Shown here: positions 1-8,500 of the stretch, in pieces
Layout: each line of letters starts with the position of its first letter
How positions within the stretch are numbered: position 1 is the first letter of the stretch
Assembly (NCBI GenBank): GCA_000648925.1
Contig: JFHF01000051.1
Location: 1-52,813, forward strand
Length of the DNA stretch: 52,813 nucleotides
Source: Caballeronia jiangsuensis
Lineage (GTDB): Bacteria > Pseudomonadota > Gammaproteobacteria > Burkholderiales > Burkholderiaceae
Direction of reading: 5' to 3'
Made by a program: the position numbers and the translations under genes
Notes under the pieces: generated by a model
Database searches by the model: none
What the model was told of the DNA's origin: nothing
The model's input: the letters and a program-made list of their open reading frames with translations, nothing else

Positions 1-1305
1 CTGTCGTACGTCGGGCTGATCGCGCCGAATCTGCTGCGCATGATGCGCGGCGCGAAGTCGTCGAAGCTCGCGGCGCTCGTGCCGCTATCGGCGCTCGCGG
101 GCGGCGCGCTCGTGCTCGCCACCGACAGCGCCGTGCTCGCGCTCGATCTCGATTCGACCTTGTCGACGGGCGTCGCGATCGCGTTCGTCGGCACGCCGCT
201 GATGCTCGCGATGATCCGCAGCGGCGCGGCGTGGTCCGGCGCGCTGCATGCGGGCCAGGCGGGCGAATCGGTGAAGCGGGGCATGCGCGCGGTGCGGATG
301 TTGTCGGCGCTGCCGTGGCCCGCGCTCGCGGCGCTGCTCGTCGTCATCGGATGCGCGGTGCTCGTTATCGGCGCATCCATCGGTCCGACGATGCTCGGCC
401 CCGCGCGCTGGATCGATGCCCTCACGCATCGCGACGACATCGCCCGCATGCTGCTCGAACTGCGCGCGCCACGCCTCTTGTGCGCGCTCTTCGCGGGCGG
501 GTTGCTCGCGGCGAGCGGCGTGCTCATGCAGAGCATCGTGCGCAATCCGCTCGCCGGTCCCGAAGTGCTCGGCGTGACGCAAGGCGCGGGACTCGCGACG
601 CTCGCCGCGCTGATGATCTGGCCGCTCGCCGGTCATCTCTTTCTCGCTGCGGCCGCGCTCGTCGGCGGCGGTGCGACGCTCGTCGTCACGCTGCTCTTCA
701 ATCGACGGCATCAGTACGCGCCGCTCGCGGTGGCGTTGACGGGCATCGTCATCGGTACGCTGTGCACGACGCTCGCGCAATGGCTCATCACGCAGCAGAG
801 CGTGCAGCCGGCGCGCTTCGTCGTGTGGCTCGTCGGCGGCACGTATGGGCGAAGCTGGGGCGAAGTCGCGACGATCCTGCCGTGGTGCGCGCTGGCGCTG
901 CCGGTGTTCGCGCTGATCGCGCGTCCGCTCGATCTGCTCGCGCTCGGCGACGATCAGGCGTTGGCGCTCGGATTGCCGATCGCGTTGCTGCGTCCGCTCG
1001 TGCTGACCGTGGCGACGTTCGCCGCGTGCGCGGCGGTGGCGGCGGTGGGACCGGTCGGCTTCATCGGTCTGATGGCGCCGCATCTCGCGACGATGCTCGG
1101 CGCGCGCTCGCACGGCACGCGGCTCTGGCTCGCTGCGTTGCTGGGCGCGCTGGTGCTGGCCGCCGCCGATCTCGCCGCGCGTACGCTGCTCGCGCCGCGC
1201 GAGATTCCGGCGGGCGTGCTGACTGCGCTGATCGGCGCGCCTTACATGCTGGCGCTGCTCGTGATCGAAACGCGCCGCGACAAGGGACGGGGCCGCGCGC
1301 GATGA
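1..1305 (+). CDS. orbD: Ferric-siderophore ABC transporter permease, double-length FecCD (FhuB-like), 5' truncated by window edge
   Basis: The frame is open from base 1 (reads LSYVGLIAPNLLRM), so the gene begins upstream of the window; the ATG at base 40 is internal. About 434 residues are visible. The opening residues match the conserved GLxxPxxxR stretch near the end of one FecCD repeat. After a linker (about residue 85-100) a complete second repeat follows, with ARTLLAPREIPAGVLTALIG near the C terminus. This is the fused two-repeat layout of FhuB, unlike the usual 330-residue single permease. Known role of the family: inner-membrane import of ferric hydroxamates with a periplasmic binding protein and an ATPase. 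The stop overlaps the next ATG by 4 bases (ATGA), so the genes are translationally coupled. The symbol is inferred from ornibactin-type clusters; the ATPase must lie outside the window. Confidence 0.88.
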   Translation: MSYVGLIAPNLLRMMRGAKSSKLAALVPLSALAGGALVLATDSAVLALDLDSTLSTGVAIAFVGTPLMLAMIRSGAAWSGALHAGQAGESVKRGMRAVRMLSALPWPALAALLVVIGCAVLVIGASIGPTMLGPARWIDALTHRDDIARMLLELRAPRLLCALFAGGLLAASGVLMQSIVRNPLAGPEVLGVTQGAGLATLAALMIWPLAGHLFLAAAALVGGGATLVVTLLFNRRHQYAPLAVALTGIVIGTLCTTLAQWLITQQSVQPARFVVWLVGGTYGRSWGEVATILPWCALALPVFALIARPLDLLALGDDQALALGLPIALLRPLVLTVATFAACAAVAAVGPVGFIGLMAPHLATMLGARSHGTRLWLAALLGALVLAAADLAARTLLAPREIPAGVLTALIGAPYMLALLVIETRRDKGRGRAR

Positions 1306-2069
1306 AGCCCGAAGCGCGCAGCTTCGCCGCGTTCGCGCCGCCCGAGCTCGCGCCGTATCTGCAAAACGTGTGGCTCGGCTCGCCGGATGAATCTCCCGGC
1401 GATGACGCCGTGCGCATTCCACTGACAGCGCTCGCCGATCATCGCGATGCATTGCTCGCCGCGATGATCGCGCTCTACGGCGGCGATGCCGGTCTGCACG
1501 CGCGTGCGTTGCTGTCGCAATGGAGCAAGTACTACTTCGGCCTGGCCGCGCCCGCTGGCGTGGCGGCGGCGCGGCTGCTCGGGCGTCCGCTCGACATGTC
1601 GCCCGAACGCACGCATCTCGTGCTGAAGGAAGGTATGCCCGTCACCCTTCATTTCGATGCCGATGCATTGCTCGCGTCCGACGCCGATCCCGCGCGCCGT
1701 TACGCGGGCCTCGTCGCGCATCTGGATAGCGTGATCGGCATGATCGCAGGCATGACGAAGATCGCGCCGCGTGTGTTGTGGAGCAACGCGGGCAATCTGC
1801 TGGACTATCTGCTCGCGAATTGCCCTTCGATTCTGAGCGATGCGGACATCGACGCTACATGGCTCTTCCGCGCGACCGATGACAACCCGCTGCGCGCGCC
1901 GCTCCGTGACACGACGCCGCGTTCGCCGCTGCTGCCCAACCCGTTCCGCGCGCGCCGCGTGTGCTGCGTGCGCTATGAAATTCCTGGAGAGACGCAACTG
2001 TGCGCAAGCTGCCCGCTGCTTTTGACGATGCGCGACGACGAACTCGCGTTGCAGGACGCGATCCGCTGA
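1302..2069 (+). CDS. orbF: FhuF-like ferric-siderophore reductase, [2Fe-2S] C terminus
   Basis: 255 residues. The C-terminal block has the FhuF signature of two adjacent cysteines followed by a CxxC pair (CCVRYEIPGETQLCASCPLL), which binds a [2Fe-2S] cluster in that family. The N-terminal two thirds are the alpha-helical FhuF/IucA-C-like region, with SQWSKYYFGLAAP typical of the family. FhuF proteins reduce ferric hydroxamates in the cytoplasm to release iron. The start at 1302 overlaps the permease stop by 4 bases. The 3' end overlaps the binding-protein gene by 70 bases if the GTG at 2000 is used. Position between permease and binding protein fits uptake and iron release. Family call is firm; naming it OrbF is by cluster homology. 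Confidence 0.88.
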   Translation: MKPEARSFAAFAPPELAPYLQNVWLGSPDESPGDDAVRIPLTALADHRDALLAAMIALYGGDAGLHARALLSQWSKYYFGLAAPAGVAAARLLGRPLDMSPERTHLVLKEGMPVTLHFDADALLASDADPARRYAGLVAHLDSVIGMIAGMTKIAPRVLWSNAGNLLDYLLANCPSILSDADIDATWLFRATDDNPLRAPLRDTTPRSPLLPNPFRARRVCCVRYEIPGETQLCASCPLLLTMRDDELALQDAIR

Positions 2070-3052
2070 AGCGCGCGGTTTCGTTTGCGGCTTGTCTGTG
2101 CATCGCGTTGGCGGGCCGTCATGCGTTCGCAGACGAGAACAAGACATGCGCGCCGCTCGCCGGCAATCCGACGGTCTCGCAGTTCAGCAAGACGATGCCC
2201 GCGCATCCGAGGCGCATCGTCGTGCTCGAATTCATGTTCGCGGAGGATGTGGCCGCGCTCGACATGACGCCGGTCGGCGTGGTCGATCCCGAGTACTACG
2301 ACGGCTGGATCGGCTACGACAGCGCGCGCTTCAAGGGCGTGCCGACGGTCGGCACGCGTCAGGAGCCGAGCCTGGAAGCGATTGCATCGACGCAGCCGGA
2401 TCTGATCATCGGCGTGGGATACCGTCATGCGCCGATTTTCGCGGCGCTCGATCGCATTGCGCCGACGGTGCTCTTTCAGTTCAGTCCCGATGTCGAGAAC
2501 GGCAACGGCGACGGCGCGCGCACGCAGCTCGAATGGACACGCAGCATCTTTCACACGATCGCGTGCATGACGGGGCGTGAGCAACAAGCGCGCGATGCCG
2601 ACGCGAAACTCGATGCGGGTCTCGCGCGCGACGCGGCGCGTTTGAAAGAAGCGGGCTTGTCGGGCACGCGCTTCGCGCTGTTGCAGGAACTCGGCTTGCC
2701 CGACCGATACTGGGCCTATACGGGCAACAGCACGGCGGCGGGCGTGGCGCGCGCGCTCGGCGTTCGTCTGTGGCCGGAGAAGCCGACGCGCGAGGGCACG
2801 GTGTATCTGACGTCGGCGGACTTTTTGAAGCAGCCGGATGTGGCCGTGCTGTTCGTGACGACTTCGGGTGCGGACGCGGCCATCGATACGAAACTCGATT
2901 CGCCCGTGTGGCGCTTCGTGCCCGCGAAGAAGGAAGGGCGCGTGACGCTCGTCGAACCGAATATCTGGGGATTCGGCGGGCCGATGTCGGCGTTGAAGCT
3001 CGGGGATGTGATTACGGAGAAGTTGATGGCGTTGCCGCGAACTGCTCCGTAG
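2000..3052 (+). CDS. orbB: Periplasmic ferric-siderophore binding protein (FhuD/FecB type)
   Basis: 350 residues from GTG 2000. This start is chosen because GGAGA at 1986-1990 sits 9 bases upstream and no other ATG, GTG or TTG lies in frame before the signal peptide. The N terminus has a basic stretch (RRRTRVAGR), then a hydrophobic segment ending GRHAFA, consistent with export to the periplasm. The mature part matches the PF01497 periplasmic binding fold: HPRRIVVLEF, then VGVVDP, EPSLEAIASTQPDLIIG and a C-terminal GGPMSALKLGDVI helix. It would deliver the ferric siderophore to the FhuB-like permease. The 70-base overlap with the reductase gene implies tight translational coupling. A CTG at 2066 is an unlikely alternative start. 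Confidence 0.85.
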   Translation: MRKLPAAFDDARRRTRVAGRDPLKRAVSFAACLCIALAGRHAFADENKTCAPLAGNPTVSQFSKTMPAHPRRIVVLEFMFAEDVAALDMTPVGVVDPEYYDGWIGYDSARFKGVPTVGTRQEPSLEAIASTQPDLIIGVGYRHAPIFAALDRIAPTVLFQFSPDVENGNGDGARTQLEWTRSIFHTIACMTGREQQARDADAKLDAGLARDAARLKEAGLSGTRFALLQELGLPDRYWAYTGNSTAAGVARALGVRLWPEKPTREGTVYLTSADFLKQPDVAVLFVTTSGADAAIDTKLDSPVWRFVPAKKEGRVTLVEPNIWGFGGPMSALKLGDVITEKLMALPRTAP

Positions 3053-3076
3053 CGGACGAAATAGGTTGAAGGCCGG

Positions 3077-3490
3077 TTATTCGGCGGGGTGCGGCGCGGC
3101 CTGCATATCGCGCGTGTTCTTCTGAACCGCGATCGCGCCGAATAGCGTCAGCGCGAAGGACATCGCATAGAAGCCTTTCTCGCTGAGCGCGAGCGTCGCA
3201 TTCATGAGGCCGACTACCAGAAGCAGGATGGCGAGCGAGAGCGACAGCCAGCTCAAGCCGTAGTAGATCGTGGTGACCGGAACGCCTTCCACGCGATCTC
3301 GAACGCTCTTTTGAAGCGAGACCGCCGCAAAGAGCCCATATGCCAGCACGGTGAAGTAATAGCCTTTCTCGTTGAGTTGCATGCCCGCGTTCCAGAGGCC
3401 GGCGAGATAGGCACAAAAGCCGGCGAGCAATGCGCCCCACGATGCGGATACGAAAGCGAATGAAGGCTGTTGAGAAGAGTTGCGGGCCAT
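3077..3490 (-). CDS. YiaA/YiaB-family inner-membrane protein
   Basis: 137 residues with four predicted membrane segments arranged as two similar halves. Each half has a hydrophobic helix followed by a related motif: MQLNEKGYYFTVLAYGLFA and LALSEKGFYAMSFALTLFG. This internal duplication is typical of the YiaAB family (PF05360), whose biochemical role is unknown. AAGGA lies 7 bases before the ATG at 3490. It points against the uptake genes and sits between orbB and the exporter. There is no known link of this family to siderophores, so it is probably a passenger in the locus. Family call is good; function is unknown. Confidence 0.82.
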   Translation of the reverse strand: MARNSSQQPSFAFVSASWGALLAGFCAYLAGLWNAGMQLNEKGYYFTVLAYGLFAAVSLQKSVRDRVEGVPVTTIYYGLSWLSLSLAILLLVVGLMNATLALSEKGFYAMSFALTLFGAIAVQKNTRDMQAAPHPAE

Positions 3491-3610
3491 TTTGTTTTCC
3501 TTATCGATAGAGATATTGAAGCGTTCAGCTTGCGTGCATCGCGAACGAGGATTCGCACTCTATCAAAGAAAAATTTCGAGATACATGGCGGCGGCGTGTC
3601 TCGCTTGCGC

Positions 3611-3638
3611 AAAAAAAAACGGGGCTTCGCGCCCCGTT
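3611..3638 (-). terminator. Rho-independent terminator of the siderophore exporter gene
   Basis: Read on the minus strand, the hairpin AACGGGGC-GCGAA-GCCCCGTT is followed by a run of T (nine A on the plus strand, 3611-3619). It lies immediately after the stop codon of the ABC exporter at 3642. Stem quality and T run make this a textbook intrinsic terminator. Confidence 0.9.
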
Positions 3639-3641
3639 CCT

Positions 3642-5381
3642 TCACCCCATCGTCCCATTCGCCGCCACATCCACCACCGCCGACCTCACCCCACTGCGCG
3701 TCTCATTCACCACCATCCCGTTCTCCAGCTTCAGCACCCGATCCGCGAGCGAAAAATATCGATCGTCATGCGTCACGACGATCACCGTCTTCCCGCGCGC
3801 GCGTAACTCCGGCAACAACTGCTCATAAAATACCGCCTTGAACGCCGGGTCCTGATCCGCGGCCCATTCATCGAAAAGATAAAGCGGCCGGTCTTCCAGA
3901 TACGCGACCACCAGCGCGAGCCGCTTGCGCTGACCGGTCGAGAGCGAACGCGTGGAGAACGCGCCATCGATCACCTTCACCTTATGATCCAGCGCGAGCC
4001 GCGCGACGAGCGCATTCGCGCGCGCATCGGCGGCGGCGCGCGATGCATCGTTCGGATCGACGATGCCGAGCAGCGCATCGAAAAGATGGAAGTCGTTGAA
4101 CACGGCCGTGAAGCGCTCGCGATACGCGGCGCGGCTATCGGCATCGACTGCCTTGCCATCGACTTCGATCACGCCCGACTCGGGCTCGTAAAGTCCCGTC
4201 AGCACCTTTGCGAGCGTGGTCTTGCCGCTGCCATTCCCGCCGACGATGAACACGAGCTCGCCCGGCCTGAACGTCAGATCGACGGGACCGATGCGGAACA
4301 TGCGCTCGTCGCGCTCATGAAAATACGAGTGCGTGACGCCGCGCATCGTGAGCGTTTCGAACTTCGCATCGTGTGTCGATGAAACCGGCGACGTCTGCAC
4401 CCGCAGACTGCCGAACTCCGCCATCACCTTCTCGATGCGCGCGAGCGAAACACGCGCCGCGTTCAGCGTGGGAATGTTGTTGAGCAGACCATCGAGCGGC
4501 ACGAGCATGAATAGAAACACGACGACATAACCCGCCGTCGAGCCTGCATCGGCGCGCACGCCAAGCGACGGCCAGAACGCCGCCGCGCCAAGAAAGCCGT
4601 AGAACAGAAAGATGATCCAGCCCACGCCGACCGCATACGCGCTGAACGCACGCCGGCGATGATCGCGCACTTCACCGATCGCCGCGCCCAGTTGCCCGTC
4701 GACGAACTGTTGCGAGCGCGTGCGATGCAGCTTCAGTTCCTTCGCCCCCGCGAACAACGCGCCGAGATAGCCGAAGAGTTTGTCTTGCGATTGCCCCGCG
4801 GCTTCGAGCGATGCTATCGCGCGCTTGTCGCCGAGGTGATAGCCGAGCGATCCGGTGACGATGGCCGCGAGCGCGAGCAGGCACACCGGCCACGACAGCC
4901 ACGCGAGATAGCCGAGGCAGCCGAACACGATCGACCCGTGCATGACGATGTTCGGCAACGCGAAGAAGAGCATCGATACGTTGGTGGCATCGTCGGTCAA
5001 TACGGATTGCACGGGCGCCGCGCCGATGCGCTCGACATCGCGCAACTCCGCCGCCGCCACGCGTCGCGCGACGTGTTCGCGCAACTGCGCCATCGTGTCC
5101 TGCGAGAGCCGCGCGAACAGCACGCCCGATATCACGCGCGTGAAGAGCGCGATCACCGCGCATAACGCAAAGCGCCAGGCGAGCGCGCCATCGGCAAAAG
5201 AGGGCGTCGAAAGCGCGCGGTTGAGCGTCGCGACGAGCATCACGCTCGCGATGCCGTTCATCACGCAGGCGACGAGCGCGGTTGCGAACGCGCCGCGCGA
5301 GCGCCTGAGCAACGCAAGGATCAGGCGCGCCGCGGGCTTCTGCGTGGCGGAGGAATCTAAAGGCTCGTTGATGGCAGTCAT
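3642..5381 (-). CDS. orbE: Siderophore exporter, cyclic-peptide-export type ABC transporter (PvdE/SyrD-like)
   Basis: 579 residues; one half-transporter with membrane and ATPase domains fused. Six membrane segments occupy about residues 25-310. The ATPase domain follows: Walker A GGNGSGKTT (381-389), signature LSTGQRKRLAL, Walker B LYLFDEWAADQDP and switch VTHDD. The LSTGQRKRLAL signature and FDEWAADQDP are characteristic of the PvdE / cyclic peptide export family rather than general MsbA exporters. The likely role is moving the siderophore or its precursor across the inner membrane. It is divergent from the NRPS operon, with its own iron-starvation promoter in the shared 200-base gap and a terminator right after the stop. 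The Shine-Dalgarno sequence before 5381 is weak. Confidence 0.9.
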   Translation of the reverse strand: MTAINEPLDSSATQKPAARLILALLRRSRGAFATALVACVMNGIASVMLVATLNRALSTPSFADGALAWRFALCAVIALFTRVISGVLFARLSQDTMAQLREHVARRVAAAELRDVERIGAAPVQSVLTDDATNVSMLFFALPNIVMHGSIVFGCLGYLAWLSWPVCLLALAAIVTGSLGYHLGDKRAIASLEAAGQSQDKLFGYLGALFAGAKELKLHRTRSQQFVDGQLGAAIGEVRDHRRRAFSAYAVGVGWIIFLFYGFLGAAAFWPSLGVRADAGSTAGYVVVFLFMLVPLDGLLNNIPTLNAARVSLARIEKVMAEFGSLRVQTSPVSSTHDAKFETLTMRGVTHSYFHERDERMFRIGPVDLTFRPGELVFIVGGNGSGKTTLAKVLTGLYEPESGVIEVDGKAVDADSRAAYRERFTAVFNDFHLFDALLGIVDPNDASRAAADARANALVARLALDHKVKVIDGAFSTRSLSTGQRKRLALVVAYLEDRPLYLFDEWAADQDPAFKAVFYEQLLPELRARGKTVIVVTHDDRYFSLADRVLKLENGMVVNETRSGVRSAVVDVAANGTMG

Positions 5382-5435
5382 TGGTAAGGCGTCGCTGAAG
5401 TCGGGAAAGCGGTGCTGAAGGCACCTCTACATAGA

Positions 5436-5460
5436 GACGTTTCAGCGCAGCGAATCTTTA
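5436..5460 (-). promoter_or_regulatory. Iron-starvation ECF sigma promoter (PvdS/OrbS type) for the exporter
   Basis: On the minus strand TAAAG (5460-5456) and CGTC (5439-5436) are separated by exactly 16 bases. The PvdS-class consensus is TAAAT-N16/17-CGT. It points into the exporter gene, whose start is 55 bases further on. One base of the -35 element departs from TAAAT. Confidence 0.65.
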
Positions 5461-5475
5461 GCACCAGAAAAGCGG

Positions 5476-5500
5476 TAAATATTTTTTCGCGCGAATCGTC
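5476..5500 (+). promoter_or_regulatory. Iron-starvation ECF sigma promoter (PvdS/OrbS type) for the NRPS operon
   Basis: TAAAT at 5476-5480 and CGTC at 5497-5500 are separated by 16 bases, a full match to the PvdS/OrbS-type iron-starvation box. It points to the first NRPS gene, leaving a leader of about 80 bases. The oppositely directed box ends 15 bases away, so both transcripts would respond together to the same sigma factor. Confidence 0.78.
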
Positions 5501-5580
5501 ATCCCGAGTGAAGCCGCACTTTCAGCGGCCCACCGTTCATGCCGCAGCTTTTTCCGATGCGGCCAGAACCGAAGGAATTC

Positions 5581-8500
5581 ATGCCGATGACGAGTTTCCC
5601 GACCGCGCTGCATCTTCGTATCAAGAACCTTGCGCGCCTTCAACCCGATGCGCCCGCGCTCGCATTCAATGCTCACGACGACGCGCGTCTCTCACGCGGC
5701 GAACTCGACGCTCGCGCGTCCCGGCTCGCGGCGCGATTGCGCGCGGCAGGCGTCGGCGCGGAAGTGCGCGTCGGCGTGTGCGTCGAGCGTTCGTGCGAAC
5801 TGTTCGTCGCGTTGCTTGCCGTGCTGAAGGCGGGCGGCGTGTTCGTGCCGCTCGATCCGCATCATCCCGCCGCGCGCCTCGACTGGATCGCGAAGGATGC
5901 GGGCCTCGCGCACGGCATCGTCGATGCCACCGCCGACGATGCGATGCGCGCACGCTTCGCGCAATGTTTCGATGTCCATCACGATCACGCCGATGCGCCC
6001 GCACTCGATGACGATACGTCCGTGCATCCGCGCGCCGCCGCATACATGATCTACACGTCGGGCTCGACGGGCCTGCCCAAGGCCGTCGTCGTCGAACATG
6101 GCCCGCTCGCCGCACATTGCGACGCGCTCGCGACCGCGCTTTGCATCGGCGAGGGCGATAGCCTGCTTCATTTCGCATCGGTCAATTTCGATGCCGCGCA
6201 CGAGTGCTGGCTTGCGCCGCTCGCGGTGGGCGCGCGCATCGTCATTACCGCGCCGCCGCCGTTCGCGCCCGAGGCGGCGCATGCGTTGATCGAGCGCGAA
6301 GGCGTGAACGTCGCGGCGTTTCCGCCCGCGTATCTGCGCGAATTCGCGGCGCTTGCCGAGCGCAAGGGCGTGCCGGCCACGTTGCGCGTGCTCGCGTTCG
6401 GCGGCGAAGCCCTCTCGCGTGAAGCGTTCGCACGCGTGCGGCGCGTGTTCGCGGCGCAGCGTCTCATCAACGGTTACGGGCCGACAGAAGCCGTCATCTC
6501 GCCGATGCTGTGGCCCGTCGAACCGCACGTCACGCCCGATCTGAGCGATGCCGAGTCCTACGCGTCGCTGCCGATCGGTCGCGTGATCGGTCCGCGTGTC
6601 GCGCGCATCGACGAGGGCGAGTTGCTGCTCGGCGGCGTGTGCATCGCGCGCGGTTATCACGGACGCGCGGCGCTGACCGCCGAACGCTTCGTGCCGGATG
6701 CTTCGGGCGAGCCGGGCGCGCGGATCTATCGCACGGGCGATCTCGCGCGCGAACGGGCCGATGGCGCCTATGACTATCTCGGGCGCATCGACGATCAGGT
6801 GCAGATTCGCGGCGTGCGTGTCGAGCCTGCGGAAATCGCGGCGTGTTTGCGCGCGCATCCATCGATTCGCGATGCCGCCGTGCTAGCCGAATCGACGAAT
6901 GGCCGCGCGCAACTAACCGCCTGTCTCGTCGTCGCTCATGAAGCTGCGAGCGATGCCGCATTGAAGACGTATCTCGCGGAACAGTTGCCCGCAGCGTGGC
7001 AGCCGCATCGCTATGTGCGGCTCGCGCGCCTGCCTTATACGCTGAACGGCAAGCTCGATCGCGATGCGTTGAAGACTCAGATTGCGTCAGCGTCGGCTGC
7101 GCGTGGCGCGGACTACATCGAACCCGCGACCGATACCGAACAACGGCTCGCGCAGACCTGGCAACGCATTCTCGACGATGCCGCGCCTATCGGCCGCGCG
7201 GATCGCTTCTTCGAGCGCGGCGGCGATTCGCTCGCGGCCATGCAGTTGCAGGCGGCGATTCGCATGGACTGGCGCGTGAACCTGCGTCTCGACGCGATCT
7301 TCGACGATCCATCGCTGGAAGCACTCGCCGCGCTGATCGACGCAAGCGAGGCAGAGACGAGCGATACGGTCATCGTGAGAAGCGCGGCATCGACGAACGC
7401 GCGTTACATCGATCGGCCGACATCGTTCGCGCAGCAACGCTTCTGGGTGCTGGCGCAAACGCGCGATGCGGGCTCGGCGTATCACATCGCGGGCCATTGG
7501 GATATCACCGGCAAGCTCGATGCAAACGCCTTGCAGCGCGCACTCGATCATGTGATCGGGCGTCACGAGGCATGGCGCACGACGCTCGTCGAGAACGACG
7601 ACGGCATCGTCATGCAGCGCATTCACGCGTCGTTGCCGGTGACGATCGTGCGCGTAAAGGCCGATGCAATCGACGATGCACAAGCGCTTGCGCAACGTCA
7701 CGCGAGCGACGCGTTCGATCTGTCGAACGGTCCGCTGTTGCGCGCGACGCTCGTAACGTTCGGCGATGAATCGCATCGCCTGATGTTGACCGCGCATCAT
7801 GCGATCACCGATGGCTACAGTTCGCGCATCGTCTTCGAAGAACTCGCGCACGCGTATGGCGCTTACGTGCAAGGCAACGCGCCGTCGCTGCCCGCGCTGC
7901 CGATTCAATACGCGGATTACGCGCAATGGCAGCGCGATCTGGTCGAAGGCGCGGAGGGCGAGCGTCAACTCGGCTTCTGGCGCAAGGCGCTCGATGCGGC
8001 GCCCGAGCCGCTCGCGCTGCCCTACGACCGCGCGCGTCCCGCCGAACGCGATCATCGTGGCGGACGTGCGTCGTTGCGCTTGTCCGTCGAGACATCGAAT
8101 GCGTTGCGTGAACTCGCACGCGAGAGGCACGCGTCGCCGTTCGTCGTGCTGCTATCGGCGTTCGATGCATGGCTTCATCGGCTGACCGGCGCAAACGATT
8201 TCGTTGTCGCGACGCCGGTCGCGCATCGGCAGCGGCCCGAGACTGCATCGCTCATCGGGCTGTGTCTGAATACGCTGGCGTTGCGCGTGCGCGTCGATTC
8301 GCGTCAATCGTTTTCCCGTTTGCTCGACGATGTGCGCGGACATGCGCTCGATGCTTTCGCGCATCAGGACGTGCCTTTCGATCGCGTGCTCGATGCAGTG
8401 AAGCCGCCCGTCGCGCGTGGCGACGAGTGGCTGCGCGTGAAATTCGCCCAGCAGTTCGATGCCGAATTGAAGGCGACGCTGCCGAATGCCACGGCAATCG

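Noticed and set aside
5539..5580. ATG 5539 as start of NRPS 1
   Set aside because: No ribosome site precedes it, while AAGGA sits just before ATG 5581/5587, where the A domain begins.
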